From assembly GCA_040954595.2 (NCBI GenBank), contig CM082580.2:11780001-11844000 (forward strand): a stretch of DNA of 64,000 bases. The letters are read 5' to 3'. Positions 42,704-56,333 of the stretch are shown one piece after another (the first letter of the stretch is position 1; the number at the start of each line of letters is the position of its first letter). The notes under the pieces were generated by a model that did not search any database, was not told the origin of the DNA, and saw only the letters and a list, made by a program, of their open reading frames with translations. Source of the stretch: Balanoglossus misakiensis. Its lineage: Eukaryota; Hemichordata. Position numbers and translations under genes: made by a program.

Positions 42704-45700
42704 CGGTGATGTATGGGACCCCGCCTCCGATGGTACATGTATATATGTGGACTTTGTTTGAACTAAATTGATTTGATCTCGGCTGTGTTTACATTTGCAA
42801 TGTTTGTGAACCACTCGTCGTGTACTGTAATATTCTCATTTATTGAGTTTATTAAGAATCGCACAGGTCACAGTACTCCTAAAACAGATTCGTGTGGTGG
42901 CGGGTGTTTATTCTGAAAATGAAATCGCCGAAGCCGTTTTTTCTCTCATGAACCCAATCTGTTCCATTGTTCCGCGAGTTTTTTTGCCTGTGAAATTCTT
43001 TTGATATCACAGCGTTGCAACTTCTTAGAGACTTGTTTAGCCCTGGGGTCATTTCACGAATTGGAACAGCACGCACGCAGGTGTAGATTAAGTGGCGAGT
43101 TTAATCTCTCGTTGTTAGTCCACGTCCTGATAACAGAAAACCTGGCAGACACTTCAATATTTTATGTGGAGGGGGATTTCTGGCCCTGAATTAAGTAGCG
43201 GGACAATGGAGCTGATAACAGAGATTGTATTTCATGCTGAGAATGCCTTGGGCATGACATTTTTAATACCCGAGGACACACATAGATACACAAACTAAGC
43301 ATTGAAATGATTATATTTGATATATGATTACATTTTAATGTGTATTGAATGGTTACCATGACACAACATATAACACAACACAACACAACACAACACAATA
43401 CAACACAACACAACACAACACAACACAACACAACACAACACAACACAACACAACACAACACAACACAACACAACACAACACAACACAACACAACACAACA
43501 CAACACAACACAACACAACACAACATTCGAAACCCCCCACACACGAAAAACCCGCAATCAGACCATGTCACATGACAGTAGTATACCGAACTGTATTTAA
43601 TTTAGATTCCACCGACGGACTCAAGAGAAACCTGCTTTCCGAGATATCAAGAAAAGCTGGCTTCATCAATTATTCTGTCCTATAAATAAGAGAAAGCCAT
43701 ACCCTTTATACAAACCATTAACATTTTACATTTTGACTAAGTTAGATATGTGCCAACTGAACATCTATATTTGCGACATTCATTTCAGAAGACATCTTAT
43801 ATGTGTTTGTTTGTTTTTGCGATTTCAACAGTTTAACTGTTCGCATTTTACCGTCCATTTGATAGACTTACAACGCACTGGCTCAAGTGATCATGACATA
43901 ATGATAGTACTAACTTTACGAAATAATGTACCCACAGAAGTGTCTTTAAGATTTATGACTTCAATTGAAATAGGGACCGGTGGTTATGAGGCCAGGTGTC
44001 CTTCTTGTATTGTCCAGTTTTGATACCGTTAATTCCGTCATGTAAACGATATATTTGTCGTTGCTTTATATCTTAGATCCGATATTTTCTGTGTTTGTTT
44101 ATCGTCCACTTTGCGAAAGCTTTCTGGCTATTTACTACCATTCGTTTTATACTGTAAAAGCGAATATACATTACCACTACATGTACATTGAAATTTTAAA
44201 TTAGGGGTGCATGTAGCCCAAAGGGGCGTATGATAGCACCGACACAATTTTCACTATAACTGCTTGAAAGACTACTCAGCATATCAAAAAAAGCTTTTAA
44301 AAAACTTTAGCTCTATATCATTGATCACGCGATGCAATGGGTGATCATTATAATAATTTATAAAGCTGATATTCAGCGCAAGAAATAAAACGTACATATC
44401 GATTCCGGTAAAGAAATCTATTTCTATTTCCAGAGAATGTATTCCTCGTCCATTGATTTATTTTAGACAAGATTTAATTGGCTGTGCGGAAGGGAATGTG
44501 AATATGCGAAGTTTATGAACCAATGGCATTGGACGTTTGTTAAGTTACGGGTGAACCTGAATTACGGCAGTTTTGACAACACTGACAATACATTCTGAAA
44601 AGTGTTGTAGTACTGTTCATTGATTGTATTAAAATGCCGTGCATCTGCATATGCGTTGCCTAGGCAATAATAAAGGATACTAATTATACACTTTTCCGGT
44701 GCGAGAATGTTGGATGTTTTGTTATATTTGTGGGCGAATTTATGCATGTAGTTGTCACGTCATCATGAGACTAACAATACCGCGTGTTGCATGATAATGA
44801 ATCGAGGTTCGCTAACCACGTACGCAGACAAGCGTCTCTATCTTCTTGTATTACTAGTACGTCACAAAGTTGATATAGAATAATTTACTGATTTCAGAAT
44901 GACACCGCAAAACTTGCGATCACGCCTGCGTTATTTTCTGTCGACCGATAAAAGGAATTAATTTTAAAAGAAAAAAGTGCATTCCATCTTGAAGCCACTG
45001 TCCTATCCTATGGGGAGGGCGAGATTTTTTAACGACTTTGGTCGCGTTGTTATGGCAACAGTGAATTACGTTAGTGTTCTCCGTTTGTGAAACGCACACA
45101 CAGCGTTGATGGATACAGTGTTTGAAGAAGTCCATATTGTCTTCTTCCATTGTTCCGAGTCAATTGTTGTTACAAGGGGGACATGTCTGTCGTCACTAAC
45201 CTTTGGGGGCGACTCAATGGCTGCGGTGTTGAGAATCTCGATAATTACATGTGACTTCTTCGCGTTCAATCATCATGCCGTTCACATCAATGGCAGGAAC
45301 CATGCCCTATTGTTCCGTCCGCCATTTTTAATTCGTGATGTCACCGCTGCACAGTCGCCAATTTGACAAATTGCCAAATTTGCAGGCAACCTGTTTAAAC
45401 AACAGCTGTACAGGTAGGGTACCTGTAGGTATTGAATAGCCGTTGATTCTGGTTGATCTTGGTGATGCATGACATGAAATTGTAGTCTTCGTTCGCATTG
45501 AAAGAAATTAAACCCCCTTTTCAATAGCAGACCGTTAAAAGTGGCCCTTTCTTTGGCTGAGGAGGTCTGGGGACAATTATCGGATTATGGCGCACAAACA
45601 CTTCGCATGAACCTTTTCATCGATGGGTTGCTAACCTCTGTTATGGGCCACAATGGGATATAAACCTGAAAAAACAACAACAATGCTATTTTGTGTCTGT

Positions 45701-48700
45701 TCAAACTCGATGGTGAAAGTTTGGTTTGACCACAGTCCCTCAAAAGAAAGAAGGGGTGTTTTTGACAGACAACTCTGACTGCGGGGGCCGAGCAAAGACA
45801 AGGTGATGTGCAGAGAGACAATGTGGCACAGCCATGACATGCACGACAAATTGAAAAAGCCGCTAACAAACCGTTCTGACTGAAGTCGGTCAAAGACCTT
45901 GGCCTGTCGAAGACAGAATCCTGGCTGTTGTCTGTCGTACATAACGGGACACGGTGTACACAGGCGAGTTACTCATACTGTACAAGGATGGTCACATTCT
46001 TGTGCAGGCAAGGGCACACCCCGTGTGGCAGCACCGCGTCCATTGTGAAATAAAATAAAATGAAATTAATTTCATTATTCTGCATGAACTGGACTGGGAT
46101 TTATTTTATAAAACGTAAGGTTTAATTACTTGGGTGCTTTCAAGGATGATGGGCAACGAATTTTGTTGTGTTATTGTTTGTTTGTTCTGATTTTTTTCTT
46201 TACTACCTATTCATGTACTAGTAGTCTCCGGCAATACCGGTCGCCTACTACATATTCCATAGTCACCGTACGAATTTCTGAGTTCAAAGAATTACATTGG
46301 CCTTTATTGTATAATGTTATGTAAAAACACACGCATCGCTGGAGATATTGAGGTAAGTTCTTCTATAAGCTTTCCTGCTCACACATTTGCTGCCTATCGT
46401 AATTTCACTGCAAATTGGATGATTCGCGCAAAGCATGTCGTTACCTAGCGACCAGTAGCAGAGGTTCATCGTGATACAGCCGGAACTTGTGAAGACGCGC
46501 ATTAATCGCGGCGTGTATTCAACGTGTACATCATTGTCGCACAAAGACGACAGCAAGTTCGTTAGTGCACAATTGTTGGTCGGCGAGTGACTCTCATTGT
46601 AACGCTAGCTAATTACGCCTGGCTTCAAGTCGATAATTGGGAAATGAAGTGAACGGTGGACTCTTCTTTATCACAAAGATTGGAAGCATGTTGTATTGAG
46701 TTCCTATTAGGAACAGATACAGTCTTTGATGACCACCAGAGTTGAAATCATCCTGCGTGAGCCCCCTCTCCCTCCTTTCCCCGCCCCGCACCCCTCCCTT
46801 CCTTCCCCCACCCGTACCCACCCCCTCTCTGACCCTGATTATATACCTTGTTATAATGAAAAAAAGGTGTGACGAAAGAAATATTTCCCCTTTCAACCAT
46901 TCTATCTTGTTGCTTCTCTAGTTATATACTAGTACTCACAACGGAAAACACGAACAATTTGCATGAAAAGAAGTACTTTAGATCGAAGTGGAATGAAACG
47001 CGTTTTTTTCTCTCTCTCTATGTTGTCGAAATCAATAAATCTGATCGCACAAGAGTTTCCTGCGCACACTTTAAAGTCAGGAAATGCTTGTGTGCGTGTG
47101 AAGGAAGAAATTGAAGACTTGTCTATAACTAGTAACAGAGTCTTGCCGTCCCAGATTTTCTAACAAGTCCATTTCTCAGTGAAGTTGTTCCAAATTGGCA
47201 ATTAATCTCCGCCCACAGAGAGAATCTTGGAAAGGAAATCTCCGTGAGAGAGCAAGCTGATTTAGTATTTTTTCAGTGGAGAGCAGAGCCAATCAATTTT
47301 ATGATTGTGCTCGAGAGATTTTCTCTTCTTTGTCGACACCGTCACGTGATGCAATCAACATCTCGGCAACGTTGCAATTAAGGGAAAATGGGAAGTTTGT
47401 GTTACGACATGGATTTCCACATTATTGATGCCGGCCTGGGCTTTAAATAAGCCTTCTGTGTGTATGTCTTTCAGCCTGGGAATCTGGAGAATGTTTTGAA
47501 ATAATCACGCGACGAGTTGAATGAATAACGAGGTCTCCAAGCATAGATTTTCATTATCGACACCTCAGGTCCATATTGATTGGCGCATTTCCCTCGACAG
47601 ATCCCAAGGTGTTCACCAAGGATAAAATACTTGCAGAGAACATGTGTCTCTGTTCGAAAGAGTAGCAAACTACGTCTCTCATTATTGCTTCATACTTGAT
47701 TTTCTCGGTGCGGAGTCTACTGAAGCTGTACACGCGCGACGCTATTACACCGTTTTCAAATGTCATTAATAAAAGCGGAGATTTTCTATCTTGCTCATGT
47801 CCGTTCGTTTGAAACCCATTTTCTCTTGCCTGTCACTGTCAAGGAGTTGCTTAGTGTTTCAAGTGTTTATTGCAAAATTATAGACAACGGAGGTCAGTCC
47901 AATGTGACACACAGTCACAACCCCGAACAACACCCCGGGACAAAAGTGTAGGCGATGTGGAATTCTGTCAATATTTATCAACCTCGTCTGAATGAAGATC
48001 TCTGCAAATACGTCGCGTATTTCAAATAATCTTAGGTGTCGCGTAATTATTACGAAACTTTCGAGTCAATCGCAACTGTTCACACAAATGTTTCATCTCG
48101 TTCTCCATGATGGCAGAAGTAGCGCACAATGTTTACTGCCATTTAAATTCATTTCAAACATCGATCAGTATAAACAGTGAGAGGTGCGAGACAAGTTTCT
48201 TTGTCCCCTGTTCGTTCTGCCCAGATCGAAGAGCCTTTGTCGGCCGCGGGTATTAATTATTCAGTGTTATTTGGCTTACCTGTAGGCTAAATTAACAATC
48301 TGCATACATCTTTTCAGACAAAGTCAATAACGTATTTCCTTCTTGAAATCAACACACGTGCGAAAACAATATTGACGAATTTATATAGAAGCCTATTTAT
48401 TCGATCGATGACTGAATTCTATTCGGGAAAAAATCCACCAATTAAAGAATTAAATTTGACGTCAACAAAAATAATAGTATTACTATACTAGTGCGCCCCT
48501 GAATTCAAATTGTCATTATCGCGTTGTCAGGAAAGTGAGCTCGAGGTAGATTAATAATCCAAATATACTGATATCTCATCATCCGGTCGTCCAAAAATTA
48601 GCAAACACAAATGACCAAACAAATTTTAAAACCCTCATAATTATACACGTATAATTTCGTCATTGCACTGACCCCTATCATCAGATGTTAGCATTTCTTT

Positions 48701-49021
48701 CGTTTTACCTCTTGCGCACGTGTTCAAACACAAGAAAGCACAATACAAGTCCAACCGACTACGAATAACTTCGGGGCATTTCCAAGTGTCTAGCCTATGT
48801 CCAAATCTGGCCGATTTACAGTGCTGTGATTTTTGCAACGAAAGAACTAGCCTACATGTATTTCTGGAAAATTCTATCATTCGTAATCAACACAATTTGG
48901 CTGTGGGAGAGTCTACATTCTTTCCTTGCTCTGCGTACAGGTCTGTGTGTTCCCGGCGTTACACGAGCTACATTCTTTCCATGCCCCAGCCTTTATGAAA
49001 ACTCCTTTAACTTTAATGTTT
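42704..49021. other. Gene-poor spacer with satellite
   Basis: Apart from the pentanucleotide array at 43372-43525 and a C/T-rich stretch near 46750-46830, I see nothing here that supports a gene. The left end presumably holds the 3' UTR of the preceding gene and the right end the 3' UTR of the first receptor subunit. Confidence 0.5.
43372..43525. repeat. (ACACA)n-type pentanucleotide array
   Basis: About 31 tandem copies of a CACAA unit with a single base change (C to T at 43399) and otherwise uniform. The long open frames across it on both strands arise because the 5-base unit has no stop in several frames; they are not genes. The strand is fully purine/pyrimidine-skewed (A and C only). Confidence 0.97.
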
Positions 49022-52000
49022 CTAATGGTCCCCTTGGTATTTCTCATTCATCAAGATGGCGGCGATAGCAACCATTATGCAGAGGAGATAAAGCACAGCA
49101 AAACACCTATCGACGATCTTGGCAACCACGGACCACTCCAGCTGTATTCTCCTGTCTTTCTCCCTCTTCTCCTGAAATTCCCGGAGACATTTTATTTCCC
49201 TATAAATCTCGGGAATGCGGGAGATATTTGCTGTGTGCACTGTTTCAGTGTTGTCGATTTTCTTCCTGATAAAGACCGGGCTGATGGACGATCCGGCCAA
49301 GCGACTCTTCTCGGCATCGTTGCTTTTGGCCCCGTCCTTGTCTAACAACTTTCTGAGTCCGAAAATGGTGCCCAACCTGCCAAGTACCCATTTTCTGACC
49401 CACGGGGAGATTCTTGAGTGGAAGTTACCGCGGTGATGGATGTTGACAACGGTGACTGATATTATGGTTGACAGCAAAACGAGAACTATAGTGATGCTGT
49501 AGAATTGGCCTGTTGAGAACCGACATGACGCTGTCATTATCGTGATAATCTTTAAACATGATGGTCACCCGTTCGCATTGTGTCGTTTGTCACAGAGTAG
49601 TTGCTCCATTTCCCTTTCTTCTGCGCAATTTTAGCCATTGTTACCACGGAAAGTTGAGATCTAGCCATGCAATTACAGTTTTTTTGCTGGGTCGCCATGC
49701 CAAAAATAAGTGCGCCACCAGACGGTCATTCGAAGACTTAGACAGGCGCTTTCAACTTAACCATACATGTACATGTATGAGCATATAGCTCCAGCTCTAA
49801 ACAGAATCCAAATTACCACTTACCTATGATCGACAGAAAGCCATTCCGAGGCATACTCTCGGTCAACACCATCAGAAAGACGGTCGTGGACAACATTATG
49901 GTAATACCAAAGCTCAACTTTTCTCCAGACTCGGCGGGAAGGAAGAAGACGAGAGTGGTTGCGCCAATCAGCACGCAGCTTGGCAGGAATATGTTGACAA
50001 TGTAAAAAAGTGGACGACGGCTCAGGATAACAGTGAACACGACATCACAGTACGGAACGTTTACTTCATCGGGATAATAGCTTGTGTTATTGGTTGTTGT
50101 CATGCCGATTAGATCCCATTCTCCCAAAGAAGTGAACGCACTGGCGCTTCCTGTGTGAAGAGACCAGTTTGAAGGGATTAGTGAAATCGCAGACTTTGCA
50201 AACAACCCGCGCATCAGTCCGAAATCATTTAGTATTTTTCTGTCGTTTTGGTTGCAGAGCTTGAACAATGAATAAACCTAACACGTTCAACTAACCTTCG
50301 CCTCCAAGGGTGATTTCTCTAGCGGTGTACTGCCACGGGCCGAACTTCAGCGGACATTCCTGAACGTCGAACGGGAAATGCTCCACTTCGATCTGACAAA
50401 CACTGTGAAAGATGACGGGCGCCGCCCACAACACGGTTCCGTCGCTGTAAAGTTTGACAATTTGTCCCGCAAGGAAGCCACCATCATCGCCGCGAACGCT
50501 GAAATATCAGAGGTCAATGCCTTAATTTTTATTAGGGGAGAACGATTAAATTTGTGGGGGTGGGTGGAGGTTTTGGGTATGGCAGCAATTTTTGTTCAGT
50601 CACCGTTACAGGAAATACCAGTATTTTTATTACATTGCCAGTCCACTATTTTCACAAGGCATTGCAAGAGAATTTTTTTCCTCCCCACCGTCTGCCCCCA
50701 AATCTTTCACCCACCCCTGCCCCTGCGACCTCGTCTATGACAAAAAGTGCCGTGATAACAACGTATTGCGTAAATGCCAGGTGTATTGATAGTATAATTT
50801 GCATGTTATAGATCAACAGATGCTGTTTTGAGTAGGGTTGCTGACTGGGTGAGATTGAGAGGTCAAATAAAACTGCATATTACAAGTGTTGCATCATTGA
50901 TGACTATGAATACTGGTGTTAATTGAAATGATTAACACATCATTTTATTATATATTTTTTTCATTTTGTATCCATGATTAAGTTGTGCACTCTGGATCAT
51001 GGGACAATGTTTGAATGTTCGTTTCTTACTTGTCATAAAGTGTTACTTGCGGTAGCCATAGTAAGCTTGCAGGCAGTTGAATGTACTGTAAACCACCGAA
51101 ATCGGACGCATTCCAGACCATGAATTCATCTTTCCAGATCTTGGAAGTTATGAAAGAAGAAAAAATACTGACAAACAAACAAAACTAATGGAAAGTATAC
51201 AATCCATGACGTCACGGAAAAAACGCAATGCCCTGTTCGCTACTGGATAGGCAGGGAATTCCTCGTGTCAAAATCTTGCCAACAATGATGTAGAACTAGC
51301 AAAGTGTGTACTCACCAGTGTTATCCAGGAGTTTGTTTTAAGGGTCTGTTGTATCTCGTCCTGGGGTAAAAAAAAATAATGTATCAGAATCGTAGCTGTA
51401 ATTAAGAGTGGGCCATCATGATGAAAGTTGCGCTACGCTTTCCAAAAGTTCGATGGCATTCGGGGACATTCTCACGTGACACAGGACAAACACAACACAT
51501 GACCCGAAAAAAATTAAATGAAAGTGGTAGACTCACCAAATCCAGTACCTGCGACACAAAAAATTTCATGTGCACAATAGTTGATATGTTCGCATTGTAA
51601 GTTGGTCGAACTTCTGGATTGTAACCCGACTTCAGATGATCGACAAGTTGTTCTGTGAAACTTGCTGGTCTTTCATAAATGGCCGACGTGTGGCTTTTCG
51701 ATTTCAGTGAATTTGAGTCGTGACCTGTAATTTTGCAAATAAGATAGTTCAGACGCAAACTAACTATATTATCGGCCTAATGCCTACCTGTATAATTATC
51801 TGTTATTTACATTCACATGAATATTAATATTAATATTAATATTAATACTCAGTCTCTACCTGTTACTGTAATAATTGTCATATTCATCAGAACTTTTCTT
51901 AGACATTTGGTTTGAGAAAAAAAATGTAACGTAAATAGTCTACAGCATTAAAGAATTTTCCATTCAAGACAACTTTCAAGTTCTGCTTAGTAACTGTATT

Positions 52001-52665
52001 ATATCTGACTGATATCACCATCACGAGAACGATGTTGGTGATTCTAAATGGTACCCACACGATCGGACAACAATTCATCTTGTCATCGTTTATGGACGAT
52101 AGTTTTATGACAATTTCTTTTGAAGTGGGTCCAGTTCATATAGTGGTGAGGATGAGCACACTATTAGCTACCAACCTCCGATTCCACAGTTGGTGTTCTC
52201 GTGTGCAACCTTGTGTAAATGTTGAGACCATTTTCAAAATTCACGAGGACATCAGATCAACTTCAGAACTATACTTAGGCCAATTTGGAAGATGACTGTA
52301 CGGTTGATCAAAATTGAAATTTACCAATATGTCATTGTGTTTCTAAAATATACAGACAGAGTTAACAAAAGTAGATCGCTGAATGGATATTTGTATAATA
52401 CCTATCTTATTGTCGGCATGGGTTTAAAAATAAAAACAGAAAATATGTCTACAAACGGTTCTACCAACCGGATGAAGAGGAATTTTTCCAAAGTTAATAC
52501 TAACCGGGTTGGATGGATCAAATAATGGAGGTGAATTCCTCCAACAGTGAACAAAAAATTGCATTTACCTGAAAGGCAGCTTGCCAGAGTACCAAAAATG
52601 ACGAGAAAGACGATCAACATTTTGTGCCAGTTGGTCCAGTCGATGCCTGACGTCGCAACCATCAT
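49022..52665 (-). CDS. Nicotinic-type Cys-loop receptor subunit, copy 1
   Basis: Subunit of a pentameric ligand-gated cation channel of the plasma membrane. Seven exons (high to low): 52665-52569, 51724-51537, 51360-51316, 51139-51030, 50498-50296, 50150-49824, 49509-49022; 1458 nt, 485 aa. A signal peptide (KMLIVFLVIFGTLASCLSG) is followed by the ligand-binding domain with conserved loop-D Trp (ITLIWKDEF), loop-A Tyr (TLYDN), the 13-residue Cys-loop (CQIEVEHFPFDVQEC) and loop-B Trp (KFGPWQY). Loop C reads YYPDEVNVPY, so the vicinal Cys pair of alpha subunits is replaced by Glu-Val (about 243-244). Four membrane segments follow; the M2 start GEKLSFG keeps the Glu of cation-selective channels. 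The start is the first of two adjacent ATGs. Its exon pattern repeats in copy 2 at 56334-59013. Confidence 0.92.
51821..51847. repeat. (ATTAAT)n microsatellite
   Basis: About four and a half TATTAA-type hexamer units, self-complementary, in the first intron of the first receptor-subunit gene. Confidence 0.75.
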
Positions 52666-53608
52666 GCTGGTCCGCGCTGATGTGTTGTCTTTGTGGACGC
52701 CGACGGTGTCAAAACTAATGCAATCATCCTTACATAATATGCAGCGTAGTTAAGACAGGTACCTTGTTTTCTCCCGCGGGATGCGCTTTCATGCGTTGCA
52801 GAATGTCATTAAATAATTTCACCGCCACTGCACATGACCACTGATATTCTGTCCTGTCGATGCAGTGAACATTGTCATCCGGCAAATTCATATTCTGGCT
52901 GCAATTTGACTGCAATTTGAACAGCGTAACCATCACTACACGTCGAGAGAACGGTTTTTAATTCAAAGCATCTACCTTAAACGAAAACCCAATAAACACA
53001 GAATACAAAATGGCAAATTTATTAAATTGATTTTGAGAACAAGAATATATGGTGACTGTGTCCAAATTCTTGTATTAAACTATACAATGGAGGCATATTT
53101 TGGAGTGCTATTCCAGAATCTACCCTGAATTTACTGACGGTATACAAACAGTTTCATCTCTTAGTGAGTACGAAATCTTGCTGTATACTTTAGTTTCCAC
53201 TAAATTGCTGGTAATGTCAATGTGGTTGGTCTTCTCGCTCGTTTTATGGAGAGTTGGTTAATAGGTAACTTATTTTTGGGTCGGTCGCATCATCAATGAC
53301 CCCTTTGCGTGACCTACATCCGGGCATTGTCATCCTAAACGATAAGAAATTGTTCACTAATAAATTTATAAACCATAGTTGTGATTCTGGACACGGTATA
53401 GTTTAACGACTTCTAGTTGGAGATTCAAGATTAGCGTATAGGTAACTCAACCATATATGGGCTTATTTTTTATCTACACACGGCCCCACAAATTTTGAGC
53501 TGACAAATTGACCCATGCATTGTGCATGTTTGAAGCGGTAATGCGAGGGTTTCTTTCACCAAGTCTCGTTATTTTGCAGCGGTAGTAAAACCCACAATCC
53601 TTTTCGGC
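52666..53608. other. Divergent spacer, receptor subunit and START gene
   Basis: The first receptor subunit starts leftward at 52665 and the START-domain gene rightward at 53609, so both promoters fall in this 943-bp stretch. No gene and no clear TATA element is seen. Confidence 0.5.
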
Positions 53609-56037
53609 ATGGATTTTAAAGAGGTAGCTGAAGATTCGGTTAAAAAACTACTTCACTATGAAGCCAATGTCAAAGACTGGACATACTACAAAACTAAGGT
53701 AAGCAACGCGACTGTAATCCAGCGTTCGGGTGGGGTTACTCTTGGTCTAGTCACGCCTGGTTTGACGTCATATCTTACATTATCAAAGTGTATATACGGG
53801 TAAATATTTAACCTACACTACATTTTACATTTCTGGCACATTAATCAGAATTTACATATCTAAATGATTTTATTAATTAAAAAAATATCATGGTATCCTA
53901 CGACTACGTGATCATTATCGCCAAGGCTGCAGGTTGCTGGTCCGAATTGCAGACAGCAGATGACGTAATGAGGTAGAGGAGGCTAACATGCATTCCATTT
54001 GTCAATTATCACCATGGAGTTGTCAATTGCAAAAGTCCTGATCAATACCCGGGTGCTGGCTGGCGACTGGAAAGTTGCTATAGGACGATTTTTACGCCAC
54101 TGCAGGCTAAGACACCCAGTCGAGCTGTTAATTCGGTCAGGGGGCTTAGCGTGGTCAGTTAACATATATATGGACTGTTTTTCAGAGATTCACACTGATA
54201 ATCAAGTGATAAAGATAGTGGGCAGACGCGGAGGTGGCTTATAACCTTCACGTGACTTTTAACCTTCACGGGCAGACATCCAAAACGCAGAGGATTGGGG
54301 ATAAGATAATAAACATTATTTTATTAATAATTAAACAATAACCGATAGAATATTAAACAGTATGTCATCTGATCCCCGTGCTCTGACCGAATATCTCAAG
54401 AGACCGAAACATTTAAATATCGCCATGATTATTAACCGGATATCGTCTGAATACAAACAAATCTACAGAAAAGATGGCCAACAGTCACGTGATACCATAC
54501 TGAAACATAAACCACATGTATATGAACTTGTGTAATAAGTTGTTGTTTTTTCTTCTAAATAACAATTTCCCCAACACAACCAGCATGGTGCTACAATGTC
54601 ATATAGAAAATCTAACGAGATGGACGATTATGTGTAAGTAACTTTTTTTTGACATATCAACCCGGAGCTTATAAAAAACCACGTCGCCGTTCCCTACATT
54701 ACATCTGATTTTAATCAGATTGGGATTCGACCAGAAATAATGAAAATCTACATTTTAATTACCATTCAATGTTAAATTGCAGATATAAATCCGAATATAT
54801 CCTAGATGCACCTATAGAAAAAGTCATTGATTTATCAGTTGATTCAGATAAACATGCGCAATGGGACACTGGAGTATGTAAAGTGGAAACAATCGCAACA
54901 ATTGACGAGGTAAGCAAGGGGTGTTAAAAGGTGTTAATGTTAATTATTTGTGAAAAGAAAAATAGAAACCATGAAATATCAAAGTGAAACATTTTTTTTC
55001 TCAAAACATTGTTCAGATATGTTTGAATCCGAAGCATGGTTGAATTAATCGTTCTTTTGATGTAAGTGCCCGGATGTTTATAAAATTCTTCTTATTGCTT
55101 CGCTTTGATGTAGCACACAGACGTGGTTCGATCCTTGACGCCAAGTTTTATGTTGGGTCTTATATCGCCCCGTGAATTTATAGATGTAATTGGAGTTAGG
55201 CAACTACCAGAAAGAAATACTACCCTCATATTTTGTAAGTACAACATAAATCACGACCATACCTTTAAATAACACAGTTTAAGATCATTATTACGTCCCC
55301 TAATCATACTAGACGCCGTGACAGTTGGTACAACAGAGTGCAACAATTACTGTTTATTATTTTTTTATGCAATTCACTCTTTTATATTGCAGAAATAATG
55401 GAAAATACTTCATTAGACATGCTTACTAAAATAACCATAATTATAGATATAGTATAAAGTTAAATGGATAATTTGTGCCGTTATTTGAATTCTTACAGTG
55501 ATTTTTACACATTGACGGTTTATTTGCAGTCGTTGGTGTTGAACATCCAAAATGTCCGAAGATCAAAGGTGTCGTTCGAGGAATGAATTACCCATCCGGA
55601 ACCTTTTTATCACCTCTCGAAGGGTTTGTATTTGTTTAACTATATTCCCCGTGCATGTTTGACATTTTTGTTCTCTTTTGAAATTATTCCTAGTTTGTGT
55701 GAGCCAATCTGCATGTCAACGTTTTCCAACTTGAGCTGTGCTTATTTGCACTAAAATCCGACAATCATACTTTGCATTTTTTTTCCTTGCTTTACGTTGC
55801 CTAGCCATTGGGAATCTTGACTCTTGCAGTAGGCTGCAGGATCAACCGACCGTGCTCAACTATGCTTATCGTTCGATGTTTTTTCTTTTTCTCGTCAGAG
55901 ATGCAGATAAAACTAAGGCAATGGATTTCGTACAGTTTGATGTTAAGCTTTCCCCAAAGAAACTCGCAGATCAGGTGACAGTGGCAGGAATATTTGACTA
56001 CATTCATGATCTTAAAAAGGGACTCAAAGTTATGTGA
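53609..56037 (+). CDS. START-domain lipid transfer protein, STARD4/5/6 type
   Basis: A single-domain START protein, expected to be a cytosolic carrier of sterol or a related lipid between membranes. Six exons: 53609-53698, 54584-54633, 54783-54909, 55114-55234, 55530-55623, 55899-56037; 621 nt, 206 aa. That length matches the STARD4 subfamily (205-220 aa), with no targeting peptide or extra domain. Recognisable blocks are MSYRKSNEMDDYVYKSE (first strands), WDTGVCKVE, FMLGLISPREFIDVIGVRQL, VEHPKCPKIKGVVRGMNYPS (the conserved VRG.N.P.G region) and a C-terminal helix (TVAGIFDYIHDLKKGL). I cannot assign it to STARD4, 5 or 6 individually. It lies between two receptor-subunit genes on the opposite strand and ends only 297 bp from the stop of the second. 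Confidence 0.9.
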
Positions 56038-56333
56038 CTGACGGCATTTCAGTTTGTTGACGACTTTTAGATGATGATGTTAGGCCTAGGATGTCGTGGT
56101 GTAAACGATATCATTTGGTTTGTATTTTTTTACCAGCTGGAGAAATTATTTTGATGTTTAAATATCATTACAATTGTAAATATTAATTTTGTAATATTTT
56201 ATAAACATCAAACCCATGGGTCCTCGCACTAATTGCCTGTATTAATTAAAATCCCTGAACACTCAAGAAATCATTCTAGAGTGTTTGTGGAGGGCGGTCA
56301 TTTTTCTGAAAACTTGGCTCCGAGGTGAGTGCC

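Noticed and set aside
43372-43525. Considered as a telomere-like or CRISPR-type array
   Set aside because: The unit is a uniform 5-base repeat with no spacers and does not match telomere repeats; it is a simple satellite in a eukaryotic genome.
43162-43600. Long frames on both strands, including repeated Cys-Val-Leu and Asn-Thr-Gln patterns
   Set aside because: They are produced by the pentanucleotide array, which lacks stops in several frames.
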